DNA of 6,968 nt from a bacterium (GCA_040757115.1 JBFLYA010000194.1:1-6968), one strand, 5' to 3'; positions 1-6,779 are shown, counted from the first letter of the stretch. The notes: a model not told the origin generated them from the letters alone. Numbers and translations are program-made.

Positions 1-387
1 CTTTGTAATCTTTGTCTTGCATATCCAGGTAAAAAAGGTCTTCTCCTCACCTTTCTTTCCTGAGGTTGTCTCTTGACATTCGAGGATATGAAGTTTATGC
101 CCTTCGTATTCAATATCATTAACCCAGCGAAAGTCCTGGCTGGTATTAGCATTGACTTGATGTGTCCCTTTATTTTCCGGACTAATCAAGAGCAAATTCT
201 GAAATTCCTTATAAACACTGGGGATACTACCTTCCTTAAATCGAATGATGTAAATCCAGCCATTTTTCTCTACTAAATCAAATACGGGTTTCCCTGCATA
301 TAAGCTGTCAAATAACAAACAAAATTTGGTGCGTGGGAAATATCCTTTCAGCCTTTTAGCTAAACGATAAAAAGCCTTTGTAACCGT
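1..387 (-). pseudogene. DDE-type transposase fragment, 5'-truncated and running off the left edge
   Basis: Read on the minus strand, this is an uninterrupted frame of about 129 codons. It opens just after an in-frame TGA at 390-388 and has no convincing start. It contains the segments AFYRLAKRLKGYFP, then LLFDSLYAGKPVFDLVEKNG, then WIYIIRFKEGSIPSVYKEF, and near the edge EEKTFFTWICKTKITK. The D-S-L-Y-A block followed by a G-W-x-Y-I-I strand is characteristic, from memory, of a DDE transposase family common in Clostridia and uncultured bacteria; that Asp is probably one of the catalytic acidic residues. The catalytic Glu region (GRxRWKIENE-like in relatives) would lie beyond the left edge. The N-terminal part is missing: homology-like sequence stops around 378, exactly where the TGTAACCGTTCAGG repeat begins. 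The gene is therefore a remnant, probably broken by insertion or recombination at that repeat. The family assignment is from motif recall, not a search. Confidence 0.75.
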
Positions 388-392
388 TCAGG
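379..392 (+). repeat. 14-bp repeat TGTAACCGTTCAGG, left copy
   Basis: This is identical over 14 bp to 6606-6619. A near-identical inverted copy (12 of 13 bases) lies at 539-551. It sits exactly at the break of the transposase remnant. With the right copy it brackets the two-gene block. Confidence 0.7.
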
Positions 393-551
393 CTATATAT
401 CAAAAGTGTAAGAAAGGGGATAAGGAGATAAGAGTGATATGGAGATAAGATAATAGAAATAGATTGAAATTTATAGAAATAGGTAGAAATTGATTGTGGA
501 AAACAACAAATTTCCATAAATTTCTATTAGTTACACCACCTGAACGCTTAC
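380..551. repeat. Palindromic, MITE-like intergenic element
   Basis: The ends are inverted repeats: GTAACCGTTCAGG at 380-392 and CCTGAACGCTTAC at 539-551 (12 of 13 pairs). A second, inner inverted pair matches at 13 of 14 positions: 466-479 (gaaatttatagaaa) against 511-524 (tttccataaatttc). An alternative 10-bp perfect pair is 451-460 against 520-529. No coding frame of note lies inside. The arrangement fits a small non-autonomous element or an extragenic palindromic repeat family. No clear target-site duplication was found. The mobile nature is inference; the palindromic layout is visible. Confidence 0.5.
451..490 (+). repeat. Four 10-bp AT-rich units ending in GAAAT
   Basis: Four consecutive decamers (taatagaaat, agattgaaat, ttatagaaat, aggtagaaat) place a GAAAT core exactly every 10 bp, about one helical turn. 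The stretch lies inside the 380-551 palindromic element and follows two GGAGATAAG copies at 424-432 and 441-449. Phased A-tracts of this kind can bend DNA, but no function is shown here. Confidence 0.5.
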
Positions 552-571
552 AAAAAATTGGATTATTTCAA

Positions 572-700
572 GGAGTTTTTGTGCGAAGATTTTTTACTCT
601 TCAGGACTGGCGAAAGCTTGCTTAAAGCTTTGTCTTCTTTCGGTAGATAATGCGTGCTTTTTACTTACTCCCAAAGCGGCTGGCTTGTCCACCGCACTCC
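572..700. repeat. Candidate dispersed extragenic repeat with GGAGT...ACTCC ends
   Basis: The segment starts GGAGT (572-576) and ends ACTCC (696-700). On the minus strand it begins GGAGTGCGGTGG and continues to a CCAGCCGCTTTGG stretch. From memory this resembles a widespread GGAGTGCGG-type extragenic repeat in uncultured and environmental bacteria. It carries small internal inverted repeats: cgaaag/ctttcg at 611-616 and 637-642, aaagctt/aagcttt at 613-619 and 625-631, gaaga/tcttc at 585-602. No plausible gene lies inside; a 43-codon minus-strand frame here is probably incidental. The family call is tentative. Confidence 0.35.
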
Positions 701-741
701 ATAACAATTCACCGAGAATTGCTGGACTTTAATTTTTTCTC

Positions 742-770
742 TTTACAAAATTTAAGATATGTGATATACT
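742..770 (+). promoter_or_regulatory. Sigma70-type promoter for the two-gene operon
   Basis: A -35 box TTTACA (742-747) and a -10 box TATACT (765-770) are separated by 17 bp, the optimal spacing, with AT-rich sequence upstream. Transcription would start near 777, giving a leader of about 100 nt before the ATG at 880. It is the best promoter-like pair between the repeats and the first gene, and the 10-nt gap between the genes suggests it drives both. It has not been shown to be active. Confidence 0.6.
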
Positions 771-862
771 TACTTCCCAGTAAAAAAATGAGAAAAATGG
801 GTAGTGGAATAAAAAAAGGAGAGACACGGTTTCTTTATCTTTTCTTATCATACACTTACGAT

Positions 863-869
863 AAAGGAG
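863..869 (+). promoter_or_regulatory. Shine-Dalgarno AAAGGAG for the first O-antigen ligase-like gene
   Basis: AAAGGAG lies 10 nt before the ATG at 880. An in-frame TAA at 862-864 excludes any longer start. Another ATG at 873 is only 3 nt from the motif and in a different frame (it would encode MDYV then stop), so 880 is preferred. The GATAAAG at 860-866 can pair with CTTTATC at 833-839 and may partly mask the site. Confidence 0.65.
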
Positions 870-879
870 CAAATGGATT

Positions 880-3855
880 ATGTTTAGTTTATTTTTATTA
901 ACAGGATTAACTATCTTTCTAAGCTGGTTAATAATTTATTATGCGGCATGTAAATTGACGATTAAAGTTTGCGATGAGATAATTGTGTGGGGGCTACCAA
1001 TTATCGCTTTTATTATCCCCCTATATTTTGATATTCATTTGTATAGTACCTTTGACTTGAGTAAAGTCGGGGTGATGTATGTTATGACATTAATTATGTT
1101 AGTTGCCTGGTTAATAAAGATGATACTAACTGGCAATTACAAATCTGTTTCTACACCGATTAATTTAGCCGTTCTGGGTTTTTGGGCAAGCACAATTATC
1201 TCAACTGTATTTTCTATTGACCCAATGATGAGTTTGATTGGAACTTATAAGCGTTACGAGGGACTTTTAGCTATAACTTGTTATATTGTGCAATTTTTCT
1301 TGATTATCAATTTTCTCGATAATCAATCAAAACTTTATCGACTTATAAAGGCAATAGGTTATACGGGATTGATATCATCGTGTTACGGTATGATTCAACA
1401 TTTTGGTAAGGACCCATTGAGTTGGGAATCGTGGAATCCCTGGCGAATTATCTCATGTTTTGGTAATCCTGTTTTTTATTCTGCTTATGCTGAGATGGCA
1501 TTTTTAGCGGGATTAGGGATGTATTTTTATGTCCAGGGTGAAAAAGATAAGAAAGGAATTATTCTTCCCTCCAAACCAATAAGTAAAACCCAAAAAAAAA
1601 AGAAGAAAAAACTTGATGTAAAACCTGATGCTAATCTGACATCTTCTAACCAATTATCCCTCATCTGGCGATGGATATATGCGATTAAAACAGGTATCCT
1701 CGTTATTTATTTTGTAATTAACTTCAATTCTCTCTGTGCTCCAGTGACATTAGACGCTTCTACAAAACCCTCTTTTTGGGTGTCTTATTCACCTATAATG
1801 ATATGGTTAATTTATTTAAGTATTAGTCTTATATTTACGATTATTTCTTTTTCCAAACAAACAAATCCTCTCTGGCTTTTAGTTTATGAAATATGCGTAG
1901 TTATTGGTTTCCTTTCATTTGGTTCATTCAAGTTTGCTATTTACCACTGGTGGGCGGCAATAGTTGTTTATTTAAGTATTTGTCTGGGATTTGTAGTTTT
2001 TAATACCTTACCTATTTCTGCCTTTGGAATGGTATTTATTTATGCAAGTATTTTATGTTTAACCTATTATGGTTTTTCTCATTGTAACACTCGAGGTTCA
2101 TATATTGGGCTATTTTTAGGCTTATTTTTATTCGTAATAACGATGTTGTTTCATAAAGAGATTGTTAAGCACAAAAAAAGAGTAATGGCATTAGGAGGAG
2201 CAATTTTATTAATATTTATCAAATTTAATTTCTTAATCCCTGAAACTTCTGTTATTGAACGATTTACTTCATTATTTTCTATGAGCAAACCAAAGGCGAC
2301 GATTGAAGAAAAAGTGGATGAGGTGGTGGAAGAAGAATCTATTCCAGAAAAAACTTTCTACCCCCAATCTAAGCCAAGAGAAGTTATGCTACCAATACCC
2401 GGTCTCACGGCTACTTTTTTAAACCATGCTCATCTAGAAATAAAGCCATTTATTGGTCCTAAACTAACAATTTCCTTACCCTGGCGGGCTTATATCTGGG
2501 GAAGTGTCATTGCCACGATGAAAGATAATATGAGATATTTCTTAATTGGGACAGGGCCGGATACAATGGGATTTACCTTCCCTAAATATGTGTATTCTAT
2601 TTTATCACCAGAGATGAAAGGCCCTGTAGAGTTTGAAGATAGGGCTCATAATGATATTTGTGATACACTTGCGGCACGAGGAATAATAGGATTAGGAATA
2701 TATGGATGGTTAATATTAGTTTTCTTTTTTACTGGTTTTAAATATTACCAGAGGATAGAAGGGAATGAAAAATTTATCGTTTTAGGACTTATGTGTTCGG
2801 TTTTAGGATTTCTTGGTCAGAATTTAGTCAGTTTTGGTGTAACACCATTATCCTCGTGTTTCTGGATATTATTAGGAACGACTATGGCTTATGGGAAAGT
2901 AGTAACTCAACCAACACAATCTAATAAAGATACCGGGTTAAAGGTTTCTAACCAGATAAAGAATCAATCAAGCAAGATAATTTTTTGTGGGGTAATTATA
3001 GGCGGGGCTATTCTTCTGACCTATTTTACCTGTCGGATTTACAAAGCGGATAATCTTTATAAAAATGGAACTGTTTGGCTACATCAGGGAAATATGGATA
3101 CCGCTATAGCTCAATATGAGCAGGCAATTAAATTACATCCTTATGAAGTCAGGTACCGGGATGAGTGTAATCGACTTTATATAGACAAGGCAAGAAACAC
3201 CAACGAACCTAAATGGACTCAATTGGCATTCAAAGGAGCTTCTGAACTCCTTGAACTTACTAACTATAGGCATAGTAATGCTTACTTTACATTAGCCATC
3301 GCTTATTATATACAGGGAAGTAGAATGGGAGATAATGCCCGGGTAGATAAAGCCCTTGTGTTTTATAAAAAGGCGGCTGAAATAAATCCATTTTTGGCGG
3401 ATGCATATAATAATATGGGAGTTATATATACTCAGAGAAATATGCTTGATGATGCAATTAATGTTTTTAAAGAGGCATATCGTATGAATACTCAGCATGT
3501 GGCGGCATTAGAGAATCTGGTAAGGATATTTTATAATAGAAATGACCTTGAAAATGCCGCCTTAGTCCTCGAAGAGATATTACAAACACATCCTCAATAT
3601 AAAACTCAGGAGATACTCACTTTCTTAGGAAGGATTTATTTTGACCAGGGAAGACTTGATAAAGTGATTAGTCAATGTAAAAAGATTATAAAATTAGACC
3701 CATCAAATGTTGCCGCTTATGATAATTTAGGCTCAATGTATTATCGTCAGGGTAAGTTGAAAGAAGCTAAAGAATCATTTGAAAAAATACGCCAACTTCA
3801 ACCAGATAATCCTAAAGCTATGCAAATGCTGAAAGCTATTTCTGTTCAATTATAA
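880..3855 (+). CDS. O-antigen ligase/polymerase-like (Wzy_C superfamily) membrane protein with C-terminal TPR array
   Basis: A 991-residue protein. About 18 membrane spans can be read, with positive-inside topology consistent throughout. Conserved sites in order: GTYKRYEGL (121-129, outside), FGNPVFYSAY (194-203), a cytoplasmic Lys-rich loop with six lysines (239-244), TRGSY (404-408, outside), RAYIW (R536), GTGPD (557-561) and RAHND (588-592; H590). These match the Arg and His positions considered important in WaaL-type ligases. A last span (about 700-720) leads into roughly seven TPR units (about 725-990), with clear ones at 840-873, 874-907 and 944-977, predicted outside the membrane. In this superfamily the role is transfer or polymerisation of undecaprenyl-linked glycans onto lipid A core, another glycan or protein; which applies here is unknown. 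The loop at 453-598 has an acidic stretch near 467-483. It is the first gene of an operon with its paralogue. Family call firm, substrate unknown. Confidence 0.85.
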   Translation: MFSLFLLTGLTIFLSWLIIYYAACKLTIKVCDEIIVWGLPIIAFIIPLYFDIHLYSTFDLSKVGVMYVMTLIMLVAWLIKMILTGNYKSVSTPINLAVLGFWASTIISTVFSIDPMMSLIGTYKRYEGLLAITCYIVQFFLIINFLDNQSKLYRLIKAIGYTGLISSCYGMIQHFGKDPLSWESWNPWRIISCFGNPVFYSAYAEMAFLAGLGMYFYVQGEKDKKGIILPSKPISKTQKKKKKKLDVKPDANLTSSNQLSLIWRWIYAIKTGILVIYFVINFNSLCAPVTLDASTKPSFWVSYSPIMIWLIYLSISLIFTIISFSKQTNPLWLLVYEICVVIGFLSFGSFKFAIYHWWAAIVVYLSICLGFVVFNTLPISAFGMVFIYASILCLTYYGFSHCNTRGSYIGLFLGLFLFVITMLFHKEIVKHKKRVMALGGAILLIFIKFNFLIPETSVIERFTSLFSMSKPKATIEEKVDEVVEEESIPEKTFYPQSKPREVMLPIPGLTATFLNHAHLEIKPFIGPKLTISLPWRAYIWGSVIATMKDNMRYFLIGTGPDTMGFTFPKYVYSILSPEMKGPVEFEDRAHNDICDTLAARGIIGLGIYGWLILVFFFTGFKYYQRIEGNEKFIVLGLMCSVLGFLGQNLVSFGVTPLSSCFWILLGTTMAYGKVVTQPTQSNKDTGLKVSNQIKNQSSKIIFCGVIIGGAILLTYFTCRIYKADNLYKNGTVWLHQGNMDTAIAQYEQAIKLHPYEVRYRDECNRLYIDKARNTNEPKWTQLAFKGASELLELTNYRHSNAYFTLAIAYYIQGSRMGDNARVDKALVFYKKAAEINPFLADAYNNMGVIYTQRNMLDDAINVFKEAYRMNTQHVAALENLVRIFYNRNDLENAALVLEEILQTHPQYKTQEILTFLGRIYFDQGRLDKVISQCKKIIKLDPSNVAAYDNLGSMYYRQGKLKEAKESFEKIRQLQPDNPKAMQMLKAISVQL
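1592..1601 (+). other. Run of ten adenines within the Lys-rich loop codons (possible slippage site)
   Basis: Ten consecutive A followed by GAAGAAAAAA encode the polylysine loop of the first large gene. Both alternative frames stop at once: TGA at 1614-1616 and TAA at 1619-1621. Any slippage by polymerase or ribosome would therefore yield a product of about 245 residues holding only the first seven membrane spans. Slippage itself is not demonstrated. Confidence 0.35.
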
Positions 3856-3860
3856 AGAGG
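3855..3860 (+). promoter_or_regulatory. Shine-Dalgarno AAGAGG for the second O-antigen ligase-like gene
   Basis: AAGAGG overlaps the last base of the preceding TAA stop (3853-3855) and lies 5 nt before the ATG at 3866. This tight packing supports co-transcription and probably translational coupling of the two paralogues, and supports 3866 as the start. Confidence 0.65.
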
Positions 3861-3865
3861 TAGTA

Positions 3866-6610
3866 ATGCCATTTTCTAATATTCTCCAGATAATAATTAA
3901 AGTCAGTCTCCTGATATTAATCTTATCTACCCCTTCGGTAGCGTGGCATTTTATTACCAAAACTCCTATCCATCTTATCCATTTTTTAGCCTACATTTTT
4001 AACCTGTTCATTTTATTACTCAGTTTAATAATAAAAGATATTCTAATAAATGGTCTGCCAGGATTTTGTGATAAAGTAATCCGAGCCATGGTCATCATCT
4101 TAGTCATTATTATTCCTACTTTCTTTTGGCTTCCTCTATATGATACCTTCGATTTAGCCAAATTAACCTTGATGTATAGTTTGAATTTAGTTATTTTAGC
4201 GATGTGGTTGATAAAGGCTATTGCCTCTAAAGAAACAAAACTTATGAGGACACCACTTGATATTCCTATTTTAGCTTACTTAGCTATCAATATTTTGGTT
4301 ACTCTTACCTCAGTTAGTCCAACTATCAGTTTATTTGGTTTTTATAAACGCTATGAAGGGCTTTTTCCCATCACCAGTTATATCTTTTTATATTATGTCG
4401 TGGTTAATTTTATGAATACACCTAAATTAGTCAATAGATTAATCAAGGCAATGATTTTGACTTCGACAATAATTGCCATTTATGGTATATTCCAACATTT
4501 CGACCATGACCCTTTTAAATGGAGTTTTTCGGCTAAAGAAAGAGTTTTTGGCACATTTGGCAACCCGGTATTTTTCTCTGCTTATCTGATTATGATTATT
4601 CCAATGGGATTAGCAATGTTACTTTTAAGAGAAAAACAACCTTATCAGTTATATCCTTTAGATATGAAAAAGGAAAAGGTAAAAAAACTCACCTCTAAAT
4701 CTAAGAAGGTAAAGAAAAAAGGACATGAAAATTCTGCTTACCAGGAGTTAATTTTAAGCTGGCAGAGGATATTTAATACCTGCAAAAACATCTATATCGT
4801 TTTATTCCATTTCATAAGTCCGTGGTGGTATAGAATTAGTTTGATTTTACTTTTTCTCTGCTTTGTCTATACCAAAACTCGAGCCACGATGATAGGTTTT
4901 GAAGGGGGGATATTTATATTTTCTCTGCTTATCTGTGGGGTAATTTTTTCCCTTACTTTTTACGGCACAATTCTCTTTTGTGGTATCTGTGGATTTATCA
5001 TTTTCCTTAAATTTCTACCTCCTACTCATACAATTATTTTACTCTGGGGGGCAATTTCACTCGGGTTATTTTCCTTTGGTCCTTTAATTGTTAGAACATT
5101 ATTTGGTTCAAAAATGATAATTAAAAATACCAAAGATATTATTTCTATTGGTTTAGTATTAATGAGTGTTCTTCTATATTATAATCTACACCCTGAAACT
5201 GCTGTTGTTAATCGACTCATTGGGACAATAATAAAATCAGAAACAGTACAACCTCAAGTTGTGCCTGAAAAGAAGGAATTAACGGTTGAAGATAGAATTC
5301 AACAAGCATTACCTACTCCAGAAATTAAATTTACTGGAGGAGCACAAGAAGAAAGGGCAAGCCTCTGGAAAAGGACTATAGAAATAATCTTTAAAAATAC
5401 TAAAAATTCCCTATTGGGGATAGGATTAGATACCTTACAATTAATGAATATCGGGACAGATAAAGCTCATAACGATGTTCTGGATGTAACCGTGACTCGC
5501 GGAATAATTGGTCTATTGATATATTTCTGGATATTGATAACTTATATCTGGATAAGTTTTAAAACAGCTTTTTACACCCAGGAGATAAGTAAGAAGGTAT
5601 TAATTGCTTCCTTTCTTGCCTGTGAAATTGGGTATTTAATCCAAAATCAATTTAGTTTTGGGCTGGTAACTATCCTTTTATATTTCTGGATGGTGATGGG
5701 GATGACAATGGTTATTGTTAAACCTCAAACACTATCCGGGAGACAAACTATTGTTACCCCCAGAATTAAAAACCTATCTTTTCGCTGGATTCTTTGCCTG
5801 CTAATCATTGGTATCACCGTGATATTAATCTATCTTGCCTTTCGACCTTTCTTTGCTGATGCTCATTATCGAAAGGGATTTGATTTTGTAGAAAAGCATG
5901 AGTATGAAAAAGGCATCCCTGGATTAGAAAAGGCAGTTAAGACTTTTCCTTATGAAAATTGTTACTGGAAGGTATTAAATAGTATTTATGTTGAGCGAGC
6001 AAATAATGACCCTGTGAAAAGAAAGATATGGGTGAAAAAGGCGATTGAAGGTTCAAAGTTTTTACTTACACTCATCCCTGAAGATATGGGTTCTTATTTT
6101 AATATGGGTATGGCGTATTATTTAGATGGAGATACAACGAAGTCAATTGCTTCTTATAAAAAGGTTTTAGAAAGTGAACCAGAGGCGATAGATACCCTTA
6201 ATAACTTAGCCACTATTTATGCTAATCAAGGAGATTACAAGAAAGCCGAAGAGATGTTTAAAAAGGTATATAAGATAAGTCCTGGACATGCATCGGCTAA
6301 AAATAATCTTATACAACTTTATAAAATACAGGGAAGATATAAGGAGACGATGGAGTTAGATGCAGAATATGCCAAACAAATGCATATTCAATTAACCAAA
6401 AATTATTACGAAAAAGGTGATATAGACCATGCGATTGAAGAGATTAAAAAGGTTCTTGAAATAGACCCCTCGGATATCCAATCCCGTCGCAATCTTGGCT
6501 CTTTTTACCTCTTGAAGAAAAGGTATCAAGAGGCAAAGATTGAATTTAATAATGTCCTTAAACTTGACCCAAATGATAATTATGCTAAACAAATGCTTAA
6601 AGGGCTGTAA
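3866..6610 (+). CDS. Second O-antigen ligase/polymerase-like (Wzy_C superfamily) membrane protein with C-terminal TPR array
   Basis: A 914-residue paralogue of the upstream protein. About 17 spans are predicted, with one more span than its neighbour at the N-terminus. Shared sites: GFYKRYEGL (158-166), FGNPVFFSAY (231-240), a cytoplasmic Lys-rich loop (267-286), TRATMIG (338-344), RASLW (R497), GIGLD (518-522) and AHND (534-537; H535). A final span (about 641-660) precedes six to seven TPR units (about 664-910), predicted outside the membrane. The role should be of the same class as its neighbour: a glycan ligase, polymerase or oligosaccharyltransferase using a lipid-linked donor. The duplication suggests two acceptors or donors, or a hetero-complex. 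It ends at a TAA inside the TGTAACCGTTCAGG repeat, a few residues earlier than its paralogue (QMLKGL against QMLKAISVQL), so the repeat may have replaced the original stop. Wzy, WaaL and PglL-like roles cannot be separated from sequence alone. Confidence 0.85.
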   Translation: MPFSNILQIIIKVSLLILILSTPSVAWHFITKTPIHLIHFLAYIFNLFILLLSLIIKDILINGLPGFCDKVIRAMVIILVIIIPTFFWLPLYDTFDLAKLTLMYSLNLVILAMWLIKAIASKETKLMRTPLDIPILAYLAINILVTLTSVSPTISLFGFYKRYEGLFPITSYIFLYYVVVNFMNTPKLVNRLIKAMILTSTIIAIYGIFQHFDHDPFKWSFSAKERVFGTFGNPVFFSAYLIMIIPMGLAMLLLREKQPYQLYPLDMKKEKVKKLTSKSKKVKKKGHENSAYQELILSWQRIFNTCKNIYIVLFHFISPWWYRISLILLFLCFVYTKTRATMIGFEGGIFIFSLLICGVIFSLTFYGTILFCGICGFIIFLKFLPPTHTIILLWGAISLGLFSFGPLIVRTLFGSKMIIKNTKDIISIGLVLMSVLLYYNLHPETAVVNRLIGTIIKSETVQPQVVPEKKELTVEDRIQQALPTPEIKFTGGAQEERASLWKRTIEIIFKNTKNSLLGIGLDTLQLMNIGTDKAHNDVLDVTVTRGIIGLLIYFWILITYIWISFKTAFYTQEISKKVLIASFLACEIGYLIQNQFSFGLVTILLYFWMVMGMTMVIVKPQTLSGRQTIVTPRIKNLSFRWILCLLIIGITVILIYLAFRPFFADAHYRKGFDFVEKHEYEKGIPGLEKAVKTFPYENCYWKVLNSIYVERANNDPVKRKIWVKKAIEGSKFLLTLIPEDMGSYFNMGMAYYLDGDTTKSIASYKKVLESEPEAIDTLNNLATIYANQGDYKKAEEMFKKVYKISPGHASAKNNLIQLYKIQGRYKETMELDAEYAKQMHIQLTKNYYEKGDIDHAIEEIKKVLEIDPSDIQSRRNLGSFYLLKKRYQEAKIEFNNVLKLDPNDNYAKQMLKGL

Positions 6611-6619
6611 CCGTTCAGG
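6606..6619 (+). repeat. 14-bp repeat TGTAACCGTTCAGG, right copy, overlapping a stop codon
   Basis: Identical to 379-392 and in the same orientation, about 6.2 kb away. Its TAA (6608-6610) is the stop codon of the second large gene. Confidence 0.7.
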
Positions 6620-6621
6620 GG

Positions 6622-6632
6622 GGTAATTTACC
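6622..6632. repeat. 11-bp palindrome GGTAATTTACC after the operon
   Basis: A perfect short inverted repeat (GGTAA, T, TTACC) lies 11 nt past the stop of the second large gene. It has no following T-tract, so it is not a convincing terminator. No canonical rho-independent terminator is visible downstream of the operon. Confidence 0.3.
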
Positions 6633-6647
6633 GCAGAGACGCAGAGG
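6632..6647 (+). repeat. Two 8-bp units CGCAGAGA/CGCAGAGG
   Basis: CGCAGAGA (6632-6639) and CGCAGAGG (6640-6647) are adjacent direct repeats 12 nt before the truncated GxxExxY-type frame. From memory, accgcagagacgcagag-like leaders are common in front of such genes in many environmental bacteria and seem to travel with them. That association is recollection, not checked here. Confidence 0.45.
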
Positions 6648-6659
6648 AACAGAGAAGAT

Positions 6660-6779
6660 ATGGAAATAAATCAGATAACAGAAAAGATTATTGGTGCAGC
6701 CATTGAAATACTTATGACCTGCTTGCCGAATGTTCAGCCGGCAAGCCAGATTTGTTGGTGGTGTCTTAATCTAGCATAA
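6660..6779 (+). pseudogene. Truncated GxxExxY-type gene (N-terminal remnant)
   Basis: The frame opens MEINQITEKIIGAAIEI, which is the usual N-terminus of GxxExxY proteins (the G-x-x-x-E part of a helix before the expected H-x-x-L-G-P-G region). After codon 17 (6710) the similarity stops abruptly. The frame then runs through a hairpin sequence for 22 unrelated codons, ending at TAA 6777-6779, for 39 codons in all. Intact members are, from memory, about 120-140 residues, so most of the gene is missing. Upstream are the cgcagag units and a weak AGAGAAG ribosome site. Function of the family is poorly known. The remnant points to deletion or repeat insertion at about 6711. Confidence 0.65.
6719..6749. 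repeat. Strong GC-rich hairpin at the break of the GxxExxY remnant
   Basis: GCTTGCCG (6721-6728) pairs perfectly with CGGCAAGC (6739-6746) around a 10-nt loop. The stem can extend to CTG/CCAG with one bulged base. It is the most GC-rich stretch in an AT-rich flank and looks like an extragenic palindromic (REP-like) unit. It lacks a run of T after the stem, so a terminator role is only possible, not supported. Confidence 0.55.

Noticed and set aside
73-276. A 67-codon plus-strand frame opposite the transposase remnant
   Set aside because: It is antisense to clear transposase-like sequence, has no ribosome site and no family features.
585-715. Minus-strand frame of about 43 codons inside the 572-700 segment
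   Set aside because: No ribosome site, a short length and position within a repeat-like segment make it likely incidental.
705-721. CAATTC/GAATTG hairpin followed by a T-rich stretch, considered as a terminator
   Set aside because: The stem is only 6 bp and AT-rich, no gene ends just upstream on the plus strand, and the T-rich part is interrupted and overlaps the promoter region.
650-901. An 83-codon plus-strand frame upstream of and overlapping the first large gene
   Set aside because: It crosses a repeat-like segment and the predicted promoter, so it could not be transcribed whole from it. Its internal ATG at 788 (37 codons, from about 11 nt after the predicted transcript start) lacks a ribosome site. 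A leader-peptide role is possible but unsupported.
3292-3498. Minus-strand frame within the TPR region of the first large gene
   Set aside because: It is a shadow frame antisense to well-formed TPR coding sequence.
6392-6592. Minus-strand frame within the TPR region of the second large gene
   Set aside because: It is a shadow frame antisense to TPR coding sequence, with no start context.
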